From NCBI GenBank assembly GCA_050290245.1, contig JBNKHH010000011.1:36271-100270 (forward strand): a DNA stretch of 64,000 nucleotides, written 5' to 3'. Source of the DNA: JBNKHH01 sp050290245. Its GTDB lineage: Bacteria > Pseudomonadota > Alphaproteobacteria > Rhodobacterales > Rhodobacteraceae. Each line of letters opens with the position of its first letter. Position 1 is the first letter of the stretch. A model generated the notes under the pieces. That model did not search any database and had not been told where the DNA came from. It saw nothing but the letters and a program-made list of their open reading frames with translations. This document shows positions 1-8,562 of the stretch, piece by piece. The position numbers were made by a program, and so were the translations under genes.

Positions 1-133
1 AAGTGATCGTGTGCCAGGTACGACGATTCCCGTCCAGGAAAGCGGTGATCTTTCCGAGTTCCTCCGCCAACGCACATGCAGGGCCAACCACGGCGAGGGT
101 GGCGGCGAGGCAGAAGGCTGCGCCCCTAGGCAC
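1..133 (-). CDS. N-terminus of an unidentified secreted protein, cut by the window edge
   Basis: The minus strand has a GTG start at 133-131, in another frame and overlapping the last bases of znuB by 8 nt, and stays open to the window edge (44 codons). The first ~22 residues look like a Sec signal peptide: Pro-Arg start, a hydrophobic core (AAFCLAATLAVVG) and an Ala-X-Ala-type end (ACALAEE). The visible mature part begins with ELGKITAFLDG and carries no motif I recognise. The overlap suggests translational coupling to zur-znuCB, so the protein may belong to the zinc regulon, which is inference. The product is unknown. Confidence 0.5.
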   Translation of the reverse strand, partial: MPRGAAFCLAATLAVVGPACALAEELGKITAFLDGNRRTWHTIT

Positions 134-917
134 GGCCGTCCCACAGGCGGGTCACAAGGAAAGCCAGGGTTGCGACCGTCACGATTGAGGGCCCGGCGGG
201 TGTGTCCAGATGCCATGCGGCGGCGAGTCCACCGAGCGTAGAGGCGGCTCCGATGCACACGGCGATCAAAGCCATGCGCTCGGGCGTTTGCGACAAGGGG
301 CGGGCGGCTGCTGCGGGGATGACCAGGAGCGCGCCGATCAACAGCACCCCCACGACCTTGATCGCGACGGCAACGACAACGGCGAGAGCCAGAGTCAGGA
401 TCAGGTGTTCGCGGTGCGGTTTCAGACCTGCGGCCTGGGCCAGGTCGGGGTTCAGGGTTGACATCAAGAGGGCCGACCACCGCCACCAAAGGAGCCCCAG
501 GACAAGAAGAGCACCGCCCCAGATCAGGACGAGGTCGATACGGTTCACGGCCAGGATATCGCCGAATAGAAACGCCATCATGTCGATGCGAACGCCCTCG
601 ACGAATGAGACAGCAACCAGTCCCAGGGCAAGCCCTCCGTGGGCCGCTACGCCCAGCACGGTATCGGCGGCGTGGCCGCGCTCGCCCAGACGGTTGACTG
701 CCGTGGCCATGGCAAGCGCGACCAGAAGTGTTCCGGCAAAAATCGGCAGGTTCAGTGCCAGGGCGAGGGCAACGCCGAGGACGGCGGCGTGGGCGGTGGC
801 GTCGCCGAAATAGGCCATCCGCCGCCAGACGACAAAGCATCCCAGGGGGGCTGCAGCAAGCGCGACACCGACACCGGCAAACGCGGCGCGGACCAGAAAC
901 GAGTCAAAGACGCTCAT
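126..917 (-). CDS. znuB: Zinc ABC transporter permease ZnuB
   Basis: Integral-membrane subunit of the high-affinity zinc importer of the inner membrane, forming the channel energised by ZnuC and fed by periplasmic ZnuA. It has 263 residues, the usual family length, and is almost entirely hydrophobic with about seven or eight membrane segments typical of the ABC-3 family. The conserved segment around residues 30-45 (VVWRRMAYFGDATAHAAVLG) is family-characteristic. Its ATG overlaps the znuC stop by 4 nt, and the gene order zur-znuC-znuB on the minus strand supports the call. Expression is presumably Zur-repressed from the shared upstream box. Confidence 0.95.
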   Translation of the reverse strand: MSVFDSFLVRAAFAGVGVALAAAPLGCFVVWRRMAYFGDATAHAAVLGVALALALNLPIFAGTLLVALAMATAVNRLGERGHAADTVLGVAAHGGLALGLVAVSFVEGVRIDMMAFLFGDILAVNRIDLVLIWGGALLVLGLLWWRWSALLMSTLNPDLAQAAGLKPHREHLILTLALAVVVAVAIKVVGVLLIGALLVIPAAAARPLSQTPERMALIAVCIGAASTLGGLAAAWHLDTPAGPSIVTVATLAFLVTRLWDGRA

Positions 918-1654
918 GACGCATGCTCATGATCGTGCGCATGGTCATGATCATGGGCGTGGTCGTGCTCGTGCCGATACAACGCCAGAGCACCGCCCGT
1001 GCCGGTGCCGAACAGTGCGCGATATTCGGGGGCCGAAGCGACGTGCTCGGGCGAGCCGTGGCAGCAGACGTGGCCATTTAGGCAGATCACGCGATCAGAA
1101 GCCGCCATCACGACGTGCAGTTCGTGGCTAACCATCAGGACGGCGGCGTTCATGTCGCGCGATAATTCTTCGATCAGGCGATAGAACTCGGCAGAACCAC
1201 CTTGGTCGAGGCCCTGCGTTGCTTCGTCGAGGATCAATAGTTCGGGTTTGCCGACGATGGCACGAGCCAGTTGGACCCGCTGAAGCTGGCCACCCGAGAG
1301 GTCGGACATCTGCCGGTCGGTCAGATCGGCAGCGCCAACGCGGGTGAGCGCCGCGGCTACGTCATTGTCCGGCAAGGCACGTGGGAGGTCGAGGAACCGG
1401 CGCACGGTCATCGGCAGGGTTTTGTCGAGGTGGAGTTTTTGCGGCACATAGCCGATCCGAAGACGGGGCTTGCGCGTAATGCGGCCGCTGGCAGGCACGG
1501 CGCCGATGATGGCACGCAAAAGGGTGGATTTGCCCGAACCGTTCGGCCCGACGATGGTGACGATTTCGCCCGCGTCCAGCGTCACGTCGACGTGGTGGAG
1601 GATTTGGTGGTTGCCCAGCCTGACACCCAGCCTCTCGACAGTGATCAGGCGCAT
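914..1654 (-). CDS. znuC: Zinc ABC transporter ATP-binding protein ZnuC
   Basis: Cytoplasmic ATPase of the zinc importer, 246 residues. Walker A is GPNGSGKST, the ABC signature is LSGGQLQRVQLARA and Walker B is LLILDEATQGLD. I chose the ATG at 1654 (MRLITVERL), which overlaps the zur stop by 10 nt. The longer upstream reading frame is zur's shadow and has no family similarity. The C-terminus is unusual, ending in a run of alternating His-Asp, His-Ala and His-Glu residues (about ten His in the last 18), a likely metal-binding tail. It is co-transcribed with zur and znuB. Confidence 0.95.
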   Translation of the reverse strand: MRLITVERLGVRLGNHQILHHVDVTLDAGEIVTIVGPNGSGKSTLLRAIIGAVPASGRITRKPRLRIGYVPQKLHLDKTLPMTVRRFLDLPRALPDNDVAAALTRVGAADLTDRQMSDLSGGQLQRVQLARAIVGKPELLILDEATQGLDQGGSAEFYRLIEELSRDMNAAVLMVSHELHVVMAASDRVICLNGHVCCHGSPEHVASAPEYRALFGTGTGGALALYRHEHDHAHDHDHAHDHEHAS

Positions 1655-2112
1655 CGGGCGGCCTCGCAATTCGGACAGACGCCGACGGCTTCGACCACGG
1701 CGCGTTCGATCTTGAAGCCAGCGTCGCGGGCAAAGTCGCCGAGCCGGCCCTTGGTAGGTTCGGAAGGAGCCTCGGCCACGGAGTCGCAGACCCGGCAAAT
1801 CAGGAAGGCAGGCGAGTGGTCGGTGCCTGGATGGGCGCAGGCGATAAAAGCGTTCAGCCGTTCGATCCTGTGCGCAAAGCCGTTTTTCACAAGGAAGTCC
1901 AACGCGCGGTAGGCGGTTGGGGGTTTGGCGCCTTTTCCGAGGATTTCGAGGATTTCATAGGCGCCGAGGGCGCGGTGCTCGCGCAAAAGGATCTCCAGCA
2001 CCCGTTTGCGCGCATCTGTCAGTTGCAGCCCGGCTTCCTTGCAGTGCTCGGCCGCCGCATCAATACCAGAGGCTATGCAGTGCGTGTGGTCGTGAATTTC
2101 AAAGCCGAGCAT
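1645..2112 (-). CDS. zur: Zinc uptake regulator Zur (Fur family)
   Basis: Zn-dependent repressor of zinc uptake, 155 residues. The N-terminal winged helix covers about residues 25-85 (QLTDARKRVLEILL, then TAYRALDFLVKNG as recognition region). The dimerisation domain has CAHPGTDHSPAFLICRVCDSV and a final CPNC pair, giving the two CxxC structural-zinc motifs of the family. A His-rich stretch (HDHTHC) lies at the N-terminus. It is divergent from znuA across an 83-bp intergenic region holding a near-perfect Zur box, which implies autoregulation and co-regulation of znuCB and znuA. Confidence 0.93.
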   Translation of the reverse strand: MLGFEIHDHTHCIASGIDAAAEHCKEAGLQLTDARKRVLEILLREHRALGAYEILEILGKGAKPPTAYRALDFLVKNGFAHRIERLNAFIACAHPGTDHSPAFLICRVCDSVAEAPSEPTKGRLGDFARDAGFKIERAVVEAVGVCPNCEAARCA

Positions 2113-2139
2113 CGCGGGTCCTTTTAGCGTTTAGGGATT

Positions 2140-2164
2140 GATATGTTATAATATAACAAATATC
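2140..2164. promoter_or_regulatory. Zur box between zur and znuA
   Basis: A 25-bp imperfect palindrome centred on 2152, with core TGTTATAATATAACA and outer arms GATAT/ATATC. It matches the known gammaproteobacterial and alphaproteobacterial Zur operator pattern (TGTTATANTATAACA). It is the only such box between the divergent zur-znuCB and znuA units, so one site probably represses both promoters under zinc sufficiency. Confidence 0.9.
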
Positions 2165-2195
2165 AAGCAGTCTCCTGATTGAAAGGTGACTGTCG

Positions 2196-3113
2196 ATGCT
2201 TCGTTTTCTGCCTCTTGTTCTGCTGCTATTTGCCTCTCCGGCGACCGCGGATGCGCCGCGTGTCGCTGTCGATATCGCGCCCGTTCACAGCCTTGTGGCT
2301 CGCGTGATGGAGGGTATTGGAGAGCCTGATTTGATCCTCCCGCCAGGCGCCTCTCCGCACGAACACGCCATGCGCGCCTCGGAGGCTGCCGCATTGGAGC
2401 AGGCCGATCTAGTGTTCTGGGTTGGGCATGAACTGACGCCGTGGCTGGAGCGGCCATTGGAGACTTTGGCGGCGGACGCGGCGACGGTCTCTCTTCTGGA
2501 GGTCGAGGGAACGATTTTGCACAGCTATCGGGACGAAGCCAAACATGATGAAGACGAACATAACGAAACGGATCATGAGGAAAGCCACCACGAGCATTCC
2601 GGATCGGTTGATCCTCATGCCTGGCTTGATCCTGTAAACGGTGCAATCTGGATGACGGCGATCGCAGAAGAACTGGCTCAGTTCGATCCCGAGAACGCAG
2701 ACGCCTACCGGGCGAATGCGGCGGCGGGGCAGGCAGAACTGGCAGCTCTCCAAGACCGGATGTCCAACGCAATGACTCACCCCATTGTCTACGCCGTGTA
2801 CCACGACGCCTATCAGTACTTCGAAGCCCGGTTCGGTCTGGAACCTGTCTTTTCCATCGCATCTTCCCACGCGGTGGCGCCGGGGCCAAAGCGAATCACC
2901 GAACTGCGCGCAACGGCACGCGAGACGGGACTGTTCTGTGTTTTTGCCGAACCACAGGAGAATTCGCGGATTGTTGAAACCGTTGTGGAAGGCTTGGATG
3001 TGCCGGTTCTGGTCATCGATCCGCTCGGTGCGGCGATTGCGCCGTCGAACCAACTGTACTTGGACTTGATGGCGACTCTGGCCGCATCATTTAATACCTG
3101 CGCAGCGCGCTGA
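2196..3113 (+). CDS. znuA: Zinc ABC transporter substrate-binding protein ZnuA
   Basis: Periplasmic zinc-binding protein that delivers Zn2+ to ZnuBC, 305 residues. A Sec signal peptide covers residues 1-19 (MLRFLPLVLLLFASPATADA). The cluster A-I fold has the first ligand region at APVHSLV, the PHEH pair near residue 53, and the typical charged His-rich loop at about 113-138, followed by DPHAWLDP. This loop is the hallmark separating ZnuA from manganese-binding homologues. The start at 2196 follows a GAAAGG ribosome site 7 nt upstream. It is divergent from zur. Confidence 0.95.
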   Translation: MLRFLPLVLLLFASPATADAPRVAVDIAPVHSLVARVMEGIGEPDLILPPGASPHEHAMRASEAAALEQADLVFWVGHELTPWLERPLETLAADAATVSLLEVEGTILHSYRDEAKHDEDEHNETDHEESHHEHSGSVDPHAWLDPVNGAIWMTAIAEELAQFDPENADAYRANAAAGQAELAALQDRMSNAMTHPIVYAVYHDAYQYFEARFGLEPVFSIASSHAVAPGPKRITELRATARETGLFCVFAEPQENSRIVETVVEGLDVPVLVIDPLGAAIAPSNQLYLDLMATLAASFNTCAAR

Positions 3114-3225
3114 TCATGATACAGGCCGCACTTCGCTCAGTAGCGCTCATGCGAAGAGATTGACTCGCTGCTGCGCTTTGCCACAATTTCGACACAGTTG
3201 AAGCTTGGGGGCTTTGTAACCTGCC

Positions 3226-4107
3226 ATGACCGTCCAACGTTTGACGCTTCTGCCACAGCGGAACGCGGACAAGCCCGCCTTTGAGCGCGTTGTGCCGCTC
3301 GATCCGGAACTGCCACCGGTTGAGGTCGTGTCGGTGGCGCGCATGGCGCAGGGCGGTCGATGGCGGACCGAGGCGATGCGCAGCTATGATCGTCCGGTGC
3401 TGATCTGGTTTACGCGGGGCCAGGGGCGCCTCACGATTGCCGGGCGTAATTCCGGCTATAGCCCGCACAACCTCGTATTCCTCCCGACGCGTACGATGCA
3501 TGGGTTCTCGGCTTCGGGTCCTGTACTGGGCTCGGTTGTGTTTCTGAGCGACCAACCCGGAAGCGATTGGCCTGCGGATCCCTTGCACCTGCGCCTGCAC
3601 CATGTGCAGCAGCAACGCGAACTGACGGGGATGATCGACGCCATGCAGCGCGAGGCCGAAAGCGGGTGCAGTCATTCGAACCGGGCCCTGCTCCATCATG
3701 TCGGGTTGTTGTCAGTCTGGCTGGCCCGCATTTCCGAGAGCCATGCCGAGTCGCCGACCCAGTCGCCCGCAACCCGGCTGGACACGGCTGCGCACAGATT
3801 GGCCGAGGCCTTTACCGCGCTGATCGAGAGGGATTTCCGCAAGCCGGACGGGGTGCAGCACTACGCCGCGCTCTTGGGCGTGACGCCAACGCATTTGTCG
3901 CGGGTATGCCGCAAGGTATCGGGTCGCCCCGCGTTGGACATCCTCACGGACCGACGCCATTTCGAAGCAAAGCGCCTTCTGCGGGACACAAATATTCGTA
4001 TTTCGGATATTTCGCGCAGCTGTGGGTTCTCCTCTGCTGCGTATTTCACACGAGCCTTTCGAGCGAGAGCTGGCCAGAGCCCCTCTGAATTTAGGGTTGG
4101 ACGGTAA
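3226..4107 (+). CDS. AraC-family transcriptional regulator
   Basis: Cytoplasmic DNA-binding regulator of 293 residues. The N-terminal half (about 15-130) has a cupin-like AraC sensor pattern (RPVLIWFTRGQGRLTIAG, then HNLVFLPTRTMHGF). The C-terminal ~100 residues contain the double helix-turn-helix: first HTH near VQHYAALLGVTPTHLSRVCRKVSG, second near IRISDISRSCGFSSAAYFTRAFRARAGQSPSEFR. It stands between znuA and the peptide-type ABC operon on the same strand, so it may control that transporter, but this is only positional. The effector is unknown. Confidence 0.85.
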   Translation: MTVQRLTLLPQRNADKPAFERVVPLDPELPPVEVVSVARMAQGGRWRTEAMRSYDRPVLIWFTRGQGRLTIAGRNSGYSPHNLVFLPTRTMHGFSASGPVLGSVVFLSDQPGSDWPADPLHLRLHHVQQQRELTGMIDAMQREAESGCSHSNRALLHHVGLLSVWLARISESHAESPTQSPATRLDTAAHRLAEAFTALIERDFRKPDGVQHYAALLGVTPTHLSRVCRKVSGRPALDILTDRRHFEAKRLLRDTNIRISDISRSCGFSSAAYFTRAFRARAGQSPSEFRVGR

Positions 4108-4272
4108 ATCGCCGCATGGCGTCGTTTTTAGATGCGCGCAATGTCGCAAATGTTACAGTCTCTGCCGGAAGAAGCCGTTGACCTGCGCCATGGGGCGTGC
4201 CGAAATGGCCGCAATATCTAATGACAGCCGGGCAGTATACCTGGCGAAGTCTATCCAGGGAGTAGCGAGAAC

Positions 4273-5937
4273 ATGACCCACTCAATCACTACACGCCGTG
4301 ATGTGCATCCAGCGGCTCTTATGCATGCTGATGAATATCGCGAGGGCAAGATCAGCCGTCGTGAGTTTCTGACCCGCGCGACCGCACTGGGGGTCACCGC
4401 CACAGCTGCATATGGGCTCATCGGTGCCACGCAACCCGCGCAGGCCGCCGGACATGCCCAGATGGGCGGCACGCTGCGCGTGCAGATGCAGATCAAGGCG
4501 CTGAAAGACACGCGGACTGCCGACTGGTCCGAGATCGCCAACGCCACCCGCGGTACGCTTGAGTACCTGGTTGAATACAACAACGACGGCTCGGTCAGAG
4601 GCATGTTGCTGGAAGGCTGGGACATCAACGCGGACGCAACTGAATACGTTCTTCACGTCCGCAAAGGCGTAAAGTGGAACAACGGTGATGACTTCACCGC
4701 CGAGGACGTTGCGCGCAACATCGCCGGCTGGTGCGACAAGACGGTCGAGGCGAACTCGATGGCCGGACGTTTCGCGACACTGATTGATGGCAACACCAAC
4801 AAGGCGATCGATGGCGCCATCGAAGTGGTCGACAGCCATACGGTCAAGCTGTCACTGCCAAATCCCGATATTTCGCTCATCCCGGGCATGGCCGACTATC
4901 CAGCGGCAGTGACCCATGTGTCCTATGATCCCGCTGATCCGACCAACTTCGTCGGCACCGGTCCATACCTTCTTGACGAGTTCGAAGTGGGCGTGAAGGC
5001 GACGTTGGTGAAAAATACCGATCACGCCTGGTGGGGAACCGACGTTTACGGCGGACCCTTTCTTGACCGCATCGAGTATATCGACTTTGGCACCGACGCT
5101 GCCGCATGGCTTGCCGCGATCGAGTCGGAAGAGGTCGATATGCTGTACGAGTCGGTTGGTGAGTTCATCGACATCATGGACGATCTGGGCCTGAAAAAGT
5201 CCGAGGTTGTCACCGCCGCGACGCTTGTCATCCGCCCGAACCAGTTGGCCGAGATCGATGGTGTCAAGCCGTATGCCGACGCCCGTGTCCGCAAGGCGCT
5301 GCAATTGGCCGTGGACAACGCCGTCTGCCTTGAGCTTGGTTATGGGAACCGCGGTGTCACAGCCGAGAACCACCACGTCGCACCGATCCATCCCGAATAC
5401 GCTGAACTGCCGCCCATTGAGCGCAATGTCGACGAGGCGCGCCGTCTGATGGAAGAAGCCGGCATGATGGATTTCGAACACGAGATCATCTCGATCGACG
5501 ACGACTGGCGCAAGAACACGACCGACGCGGTGGCGGCTCAGTTGCGGGATGCCGGTTTCAACGTCAAGCGGACGATCCTGCCCGGCTCGACGTTCTGGAA
5601 CGACTGGACCAAATACGCCTACAGCTCGACCAACTGGAACCACCGTCCGCTGGGCGTCCAGATTCACGCGCTGGCTTACCGATCGGGCGAGGCCTGGAAC
5701 GAGTTCGGTTGGTCCAATGACGAGTTCGACGCTCTTCTGACCCAGGCTCTGGCTATCGCCGATGCCGATGCGCGCCGCGAGGTCATGGCGAAGATGGAGA
5801 AGCTGATCCAGGACGAAGGCGTGACCATCCAGCCTTATTGGCGGTCGCTGTACCGCCACATGCGCGAAAACGTGGTGGGCGCTGACATGCACATCACCTT
5901 CGAGCATCATCACTACAAGTGGGGCCTTGCGGCCTGA
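4273..5937 (+). CDS. Peptide-type ABC transporter substrate-binding protein (SBP family 5), Tat-exported
   Basis: Periplasmic solute receptor of 554 residues in the DppA/OppA-like family 5. Residues ~29-58 form a twin-arginine signal (SRREFLTRA, then a hydrophobic stretch ending AQAAGHA), so it should be exported folded. Family-5 landmarks follow: GGTLRVQ at the mature N-terminus, LVEYNNDGSVRGMLLEGWDIN, YVLHVRKGVKWNNGDDFTAEDV, and DARVRKALQLAVDN near residue 335. A GGGAG site precedes the ATG. Two permeases and a fused ATPase follow. The ligand cannot be read from the sequence; peptides, opines or related amines are all possible. Confidence 0.9.
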   Translation: MTHSITTRRDVHPAALMHADEYREGKISRREFLTRATALGVTATAAYGLIGATQPAQAAGHAQMGGTLRVQMQIKALKDTRTADWSEIANATRGTLEYLVEYNNDGSVRGMLLEGWDINADATEYVLHVRKGVKWNNGDDFTAEDVARNIAGWCDKTVEANSMAGRFATLIDGNTNKAIDGAIEVVDSHTVKLSLPNPDISLIPGMADYPAAVTHVSYDPADPTNFVGTGPYLLDEFEVGVKATLVKNTDHAWWGTDVYGGPFLDRIEYIDFGTDAAAWLAAIESEEVDMLYESVGEFIDIMDDLGLKKSEVVTAATLVIRPNQLAEIDGVKPYADARVRKALQLAVDNAVCLELGYGNRGVTAENHHVAPIHPEYAELPPIERNVDEARRLMEEAGMMDFEHEIISIDDDWRKNTTDAVAAQLRDAGFNVKRTILPGSTFWNDWTKYAYSSTNWNHRPLGVQIHALAYRSGEAWNEFGWSNDEFDALLTQALAIADADARREVMAKMEKLIQDEGVTIQPYWRSLYRHMRENVVGADMHITFEHHHYKWGLAA

Positions 5938-5944
5938 TGAACTG

Positions 5945-5978
5945 AAATGCGCCCGCAGATCGCTGCGGGCGCATTTTT
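5945..5978 (+). terminator. Intrinsic terminator inside the ABC transporter operon
   Basis: A perfect stem GCGCCCGCAG / CTGCGGGCGC with a 4-nt loop (ATCG), extended by AAAT/ATTT pairs and ending in TTTTT. It lies 8 nt after the binding-protein stop and 79 nt before the first permease ATG. It should terminate most transcripts, giving excess binding protein over membrane subunits, and may also stabilise the upstream mRNA 3' end. Confidence 0.88.
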
Positions 5979-6056
5979 CATAAGCGTGGACCAGCCCCCG
6001 GGGCTGATAGAGATCGCAAACGATCCGCTGTCCGCGACTCAACAACGGGAGCCTTG

Positions 6057-7103
6057 ATGGGACTTTTCATCCTGCGCCGGCTGGGCGTGATGATCCTGAC
6101 GGCATTGTGCCTGACGTTCATCGTCTTCTTTCTGACCAACCTATATCCGAACCTTGAAAAACTGGCGAAAACGCAGGGCAACCAGCGTATGTCGGACGAA
6201 GCGGTGACTTCATTCCTGGGCAAGAACGGCTATCTCCAGCCCTTGCCGGTCAAGTATGGTCAGTGGCTTGGCGTATTGCCGGGTCATACCTTTGAGGACC
6301 CGGAGACAGGGAAAATTACCGGGCGTTGCATCGCGCCGGGGCAAGATGCAGCCGAGGCCCCCGGATTCTGCGGCATCCTGCAGGGCGCCTGGGGTGAATC
6401 GACAGTCTTCAAGACCGAGGTTAGCGACATCATCGCCACGCGACTTGGTCTGACCGCGAAACTGATGTTCTGGGTTATGGTCTTGATGGTGCCTTCGGCT
6501 CTGATCATTGGTGTTCTGGCCGGCATGCGCGAAGGCTCCAAACTTGACCGGTCCCTATCGACATTTTCCATCGCCTCTACAGCGACACCGGAATACGTCT
6601 CTGGCGTGATCTTCATCACGCTCTTCGCCTCATCGGCGGGGTGGAAGATTTTCAAGGGAACGGCCACCAGCGCGGCGGATGACGCGAATTTCTGGAACTT
6701 TTTCCTGCCGGTTTTGACCATCGCGCTGTACGGCATGGGATACATCGCCCGCATGACCCGTGCCTCGATGACCGAAGTCATGACGGCTCAGTACATCCGT
6801 ACGGCCCGGCTGAAGGGTGTCAGCTTCAAAAACATCGTTCTGAAACACGCATTGAGAAATGCCCTGATTGCCCCGTTCACGGTGATCATGCTGCAGTTTC
6901 CGTGGCTCTTGAACGGCGTGGTCATCGTCGAGACCCTGTTCAACTATAAGGGCTTTGGGTGGACGCTGGTGCAAGCGGCCGGAAACAACGACATCGAACT
7001 CCTGCTGGCTTGCTCGGTGGTAGCCGTCTTCGTCGTGCTGGTGACGCAGCTCATATCCGATATCGGGTATGTCTTCCTGAACCCCCGCATTCGCATCGCC
7101 TGA
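6057..7103 (+). CDS. Peptide-type ABC transporter permease (DppB family)
   Basis: Inner-membrane channel subunit of 348 residues. The first membrane helix is at residues 5-25 (RRLGVMILTALCLTFIVFFLTN), as in DppB/OppB proteins. A periplasmic segment of about 100 residues follows, then the BPD_transp_1 core, with the EAA loop at EVMTAQYIRTARLKGVSFKNIVLKHALRNAL contacting the ATPase. I take the ATG at 6057 rather than the TTG at 6054 because the GGGAG site fits either but ATG is the stronger start. It follows the terminator after the binding protein and precedes the partner permease by 13 nt. Confidence 0.9.
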   Translation: MGLFILRRLGVMILTALCLTFIVFFLTNLYPNLEKLAKTQGNQRMSDEAVTSFLGKNGYLQPLPVKYGQWLGVLPGHTFEDPETGKITGRCIAPGQDAAEAPGFCGILQGAWGESTVFKTEVSDIIATRLGLTAKLMFWVMVLMVPSALIIGVLAGMREGSKLDRSLSTFSIASTATPEYVSGVIFITLFASSAGWKIFKGTATSAADDANFWNFFLPVLTIALYGMGYIARMTRASMTEVMTAQYIRTARLKGVSFKNIVLKHALRNALIAPFTVIMLQFPWLLNGVVIVETLFNYKGFGWTLVQAAGNNDIELLLACSVVAVFVVLVTQLISDIGYVFLNPRIRIA

Positions 7104-7116
7104 GGAGGAGAGAGAC

Positions 7117-8526
7117 ATGGAACCCCTCACCTGGACAGGCAGCCTGTCGGTACTGAACCCGGTTATGATCGCAGTTTGCGCAGTCTTTGCCGTGGCAGTG
7201 ATCGCGCAGATCATCACCAGCTTTTTCGCCATGGACACGGCCATGAGTGGCGGTGCGGCGGCGGTGAAAAAAGGCCCATATGACTATGCGGCCATGACGG
7301 TGCGCTACAGTTTTGCGGCTATCGTAGGGCTGGTGCTGATATATCTTGTTGGCGGCATTCTCGCGCCGTCGCTTCCGGCCAAGGGAATCCTGGGCACGCT
7401 GGCGACCCGCTTCCTGCCGGTCTGGATCGCCCTCGTGGCGACCTTCGCACTTTCCATTACCTTCAAACGCAAGCTCGGGCTTTATGGTAAACTGTTCGAC
7501 AGCGTGATCGGCATGATCGGCTTTGGTATCGTCATGTTCTGGGTCTTTACCGCCATTTTCGGCGCGATGGACATGATCGTAACCCATGCGCCACTCGATC
7601 AGATGTCAGGCATGAAGAACAAAGTGCCAGGCACGCCCGTCAGTGACGACGGGGCCTACCCCTATTATCTTTTGGGCGGCGACAACCTGGCGAGAGATGT
7701 CTTCAGCCGAATGGTCAAAGGCTCGTGGGAGGTGATCAAGATCGCTCCCTTCGCGACGCTTTTCGCCTTTATGGTCGGCATTACGCTCGGACTGCCTGCC
7801 GCCTACTACGGCGGCAAGCTCGACACTCTCCTGACATTCCTTGCGAACCTGATCCTGGCCTTCCCGGTGATCCTGTTGTTCTACCTCTTGGTCACGCCCG
7901 AGATCGTTGCGACAGGTATCCCGATTTACATGGCGGCAGTCCTGTTCATATTCCCCATCATCTTTACCGTGATCCTGATCAATTCGCGTTTTTTCACCCA
8001 GCCAAACAAGAATTACCTTTATCTTGGTATCACGCTGGTGGTCGGCCTGTGGCTTTATCTCGGTATCGCCTGGAACAAGGACCCGCTGGGCATCATCGAG
8101 TTTCCGCCGAACCTGTTGGTCGTCTTCGTCTCGGTGGTCTTCGTGAACTCACCCACGGTGTTCCGCATCGTCAGGGGACTCGCGCTCGATATCAAGACGA
8201 GGGACTACGTTGCCGCAGGCCAGACAAGGGGCGAGGGCGCCTGGTACATCATGTTATGGGAAATCCTGCCGAATGCGCGGGGTCCGTTGATCGTCGATTT
8301 CTGCCTGCGGATCGGATACACCACCATTCTGCTCGGGACACTCGGCTTCTTTGGTCTCGGGCTTTCGCCCGAAAGCCCGGACTGGGGGTCGACGATCAAT
8401 GATGGCCGCAAGCTTTTGGCTATTTATCCGCATCCTGCGCTGGCCCCGGCTCTGGCATTGATGAGCCTCGTGCTGGGTCTGAACCTGCTGGCGGATGGGC
8501 TGCGCGAAGAAAGCCTGAGGGACTGA
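7117..8526 (+). CDS. Peptide-type ABC transporter permease (DppC family), long form
   Basis: Second inner-membrane subunit, 469 residues, against about 280-320 for ordinary DppC proteins. The extra length has two parts: an N-terminal extension of about 125 residues with three likely membrane segments (starting near residues 15, 64 and 92), and an insertion of about 70 hydrophobic residues in the middle of the core domain (about 270-340). The EAA loop (ALDIKTRDYVAAGQTRGEGAWYIMLWEILPNA) and the C-terminal GFFGLGLSPESPDWGSTI motif are intact, so it should be functional. A GAGGAGGAGAG ribosome site precedes the ATG. Confidence 0.88.
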   Translation: MEPLTWTGSLSVLNPVMIAVCAVFAVAVIAQIITSFFAMDTAMSGGAAAVKKGPYDYAAMTVRYSFAAIVGLVLIYLVGGILAPSLPAKGILGTLATRFLPVWIALVATFALSITFKRKLGLYGKLFDSVIGMIGFGIVMFWVFTAIFGAMDMIVTHAPLDQMSGMKNKVPGTPVSDDGAYPYYLLGGDNLARDVFSRMVKGSWEVIKIAPFATLFAFMVGITLGLPAAYYGGKLDTLLTFLANLILAFPVILLFYLLVTPEIVATGIPIYMAAVLFIFPIIFTVILINSRFFTQPNKNYLYLGITLVVGLWLYLGIAWNKDPLGIIEFPPNLLVVFVSVVFVNSPTVFRIVRGLALDIKTRDYVAAGQTRGEGAWYIMLWEILPNARGPLIVDFCLRIGYTTILLGTLGFFGLGLSPESPDWGSTINDGRKLLAIYPHPALAPALALMSLVLGLNLLADGLREESLRD

Positions 8527-8562
8527 TGGGCCTTCTTCTTTTCAGAAATACTCCGGGGAGGT

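Noticed and set aside
2146..2889. A 247-residue minus-strand frame over znuA
   Set aside because: It is antisense to znuA and rich in Arg and Pro, the usual shadow composition.
4852..6045. A 397-residue minus-strand frame across the binding-protein gene
   Set aside because: It is the mirror of the coding strand of a well-supported SBP gene and shows no domain pattern.
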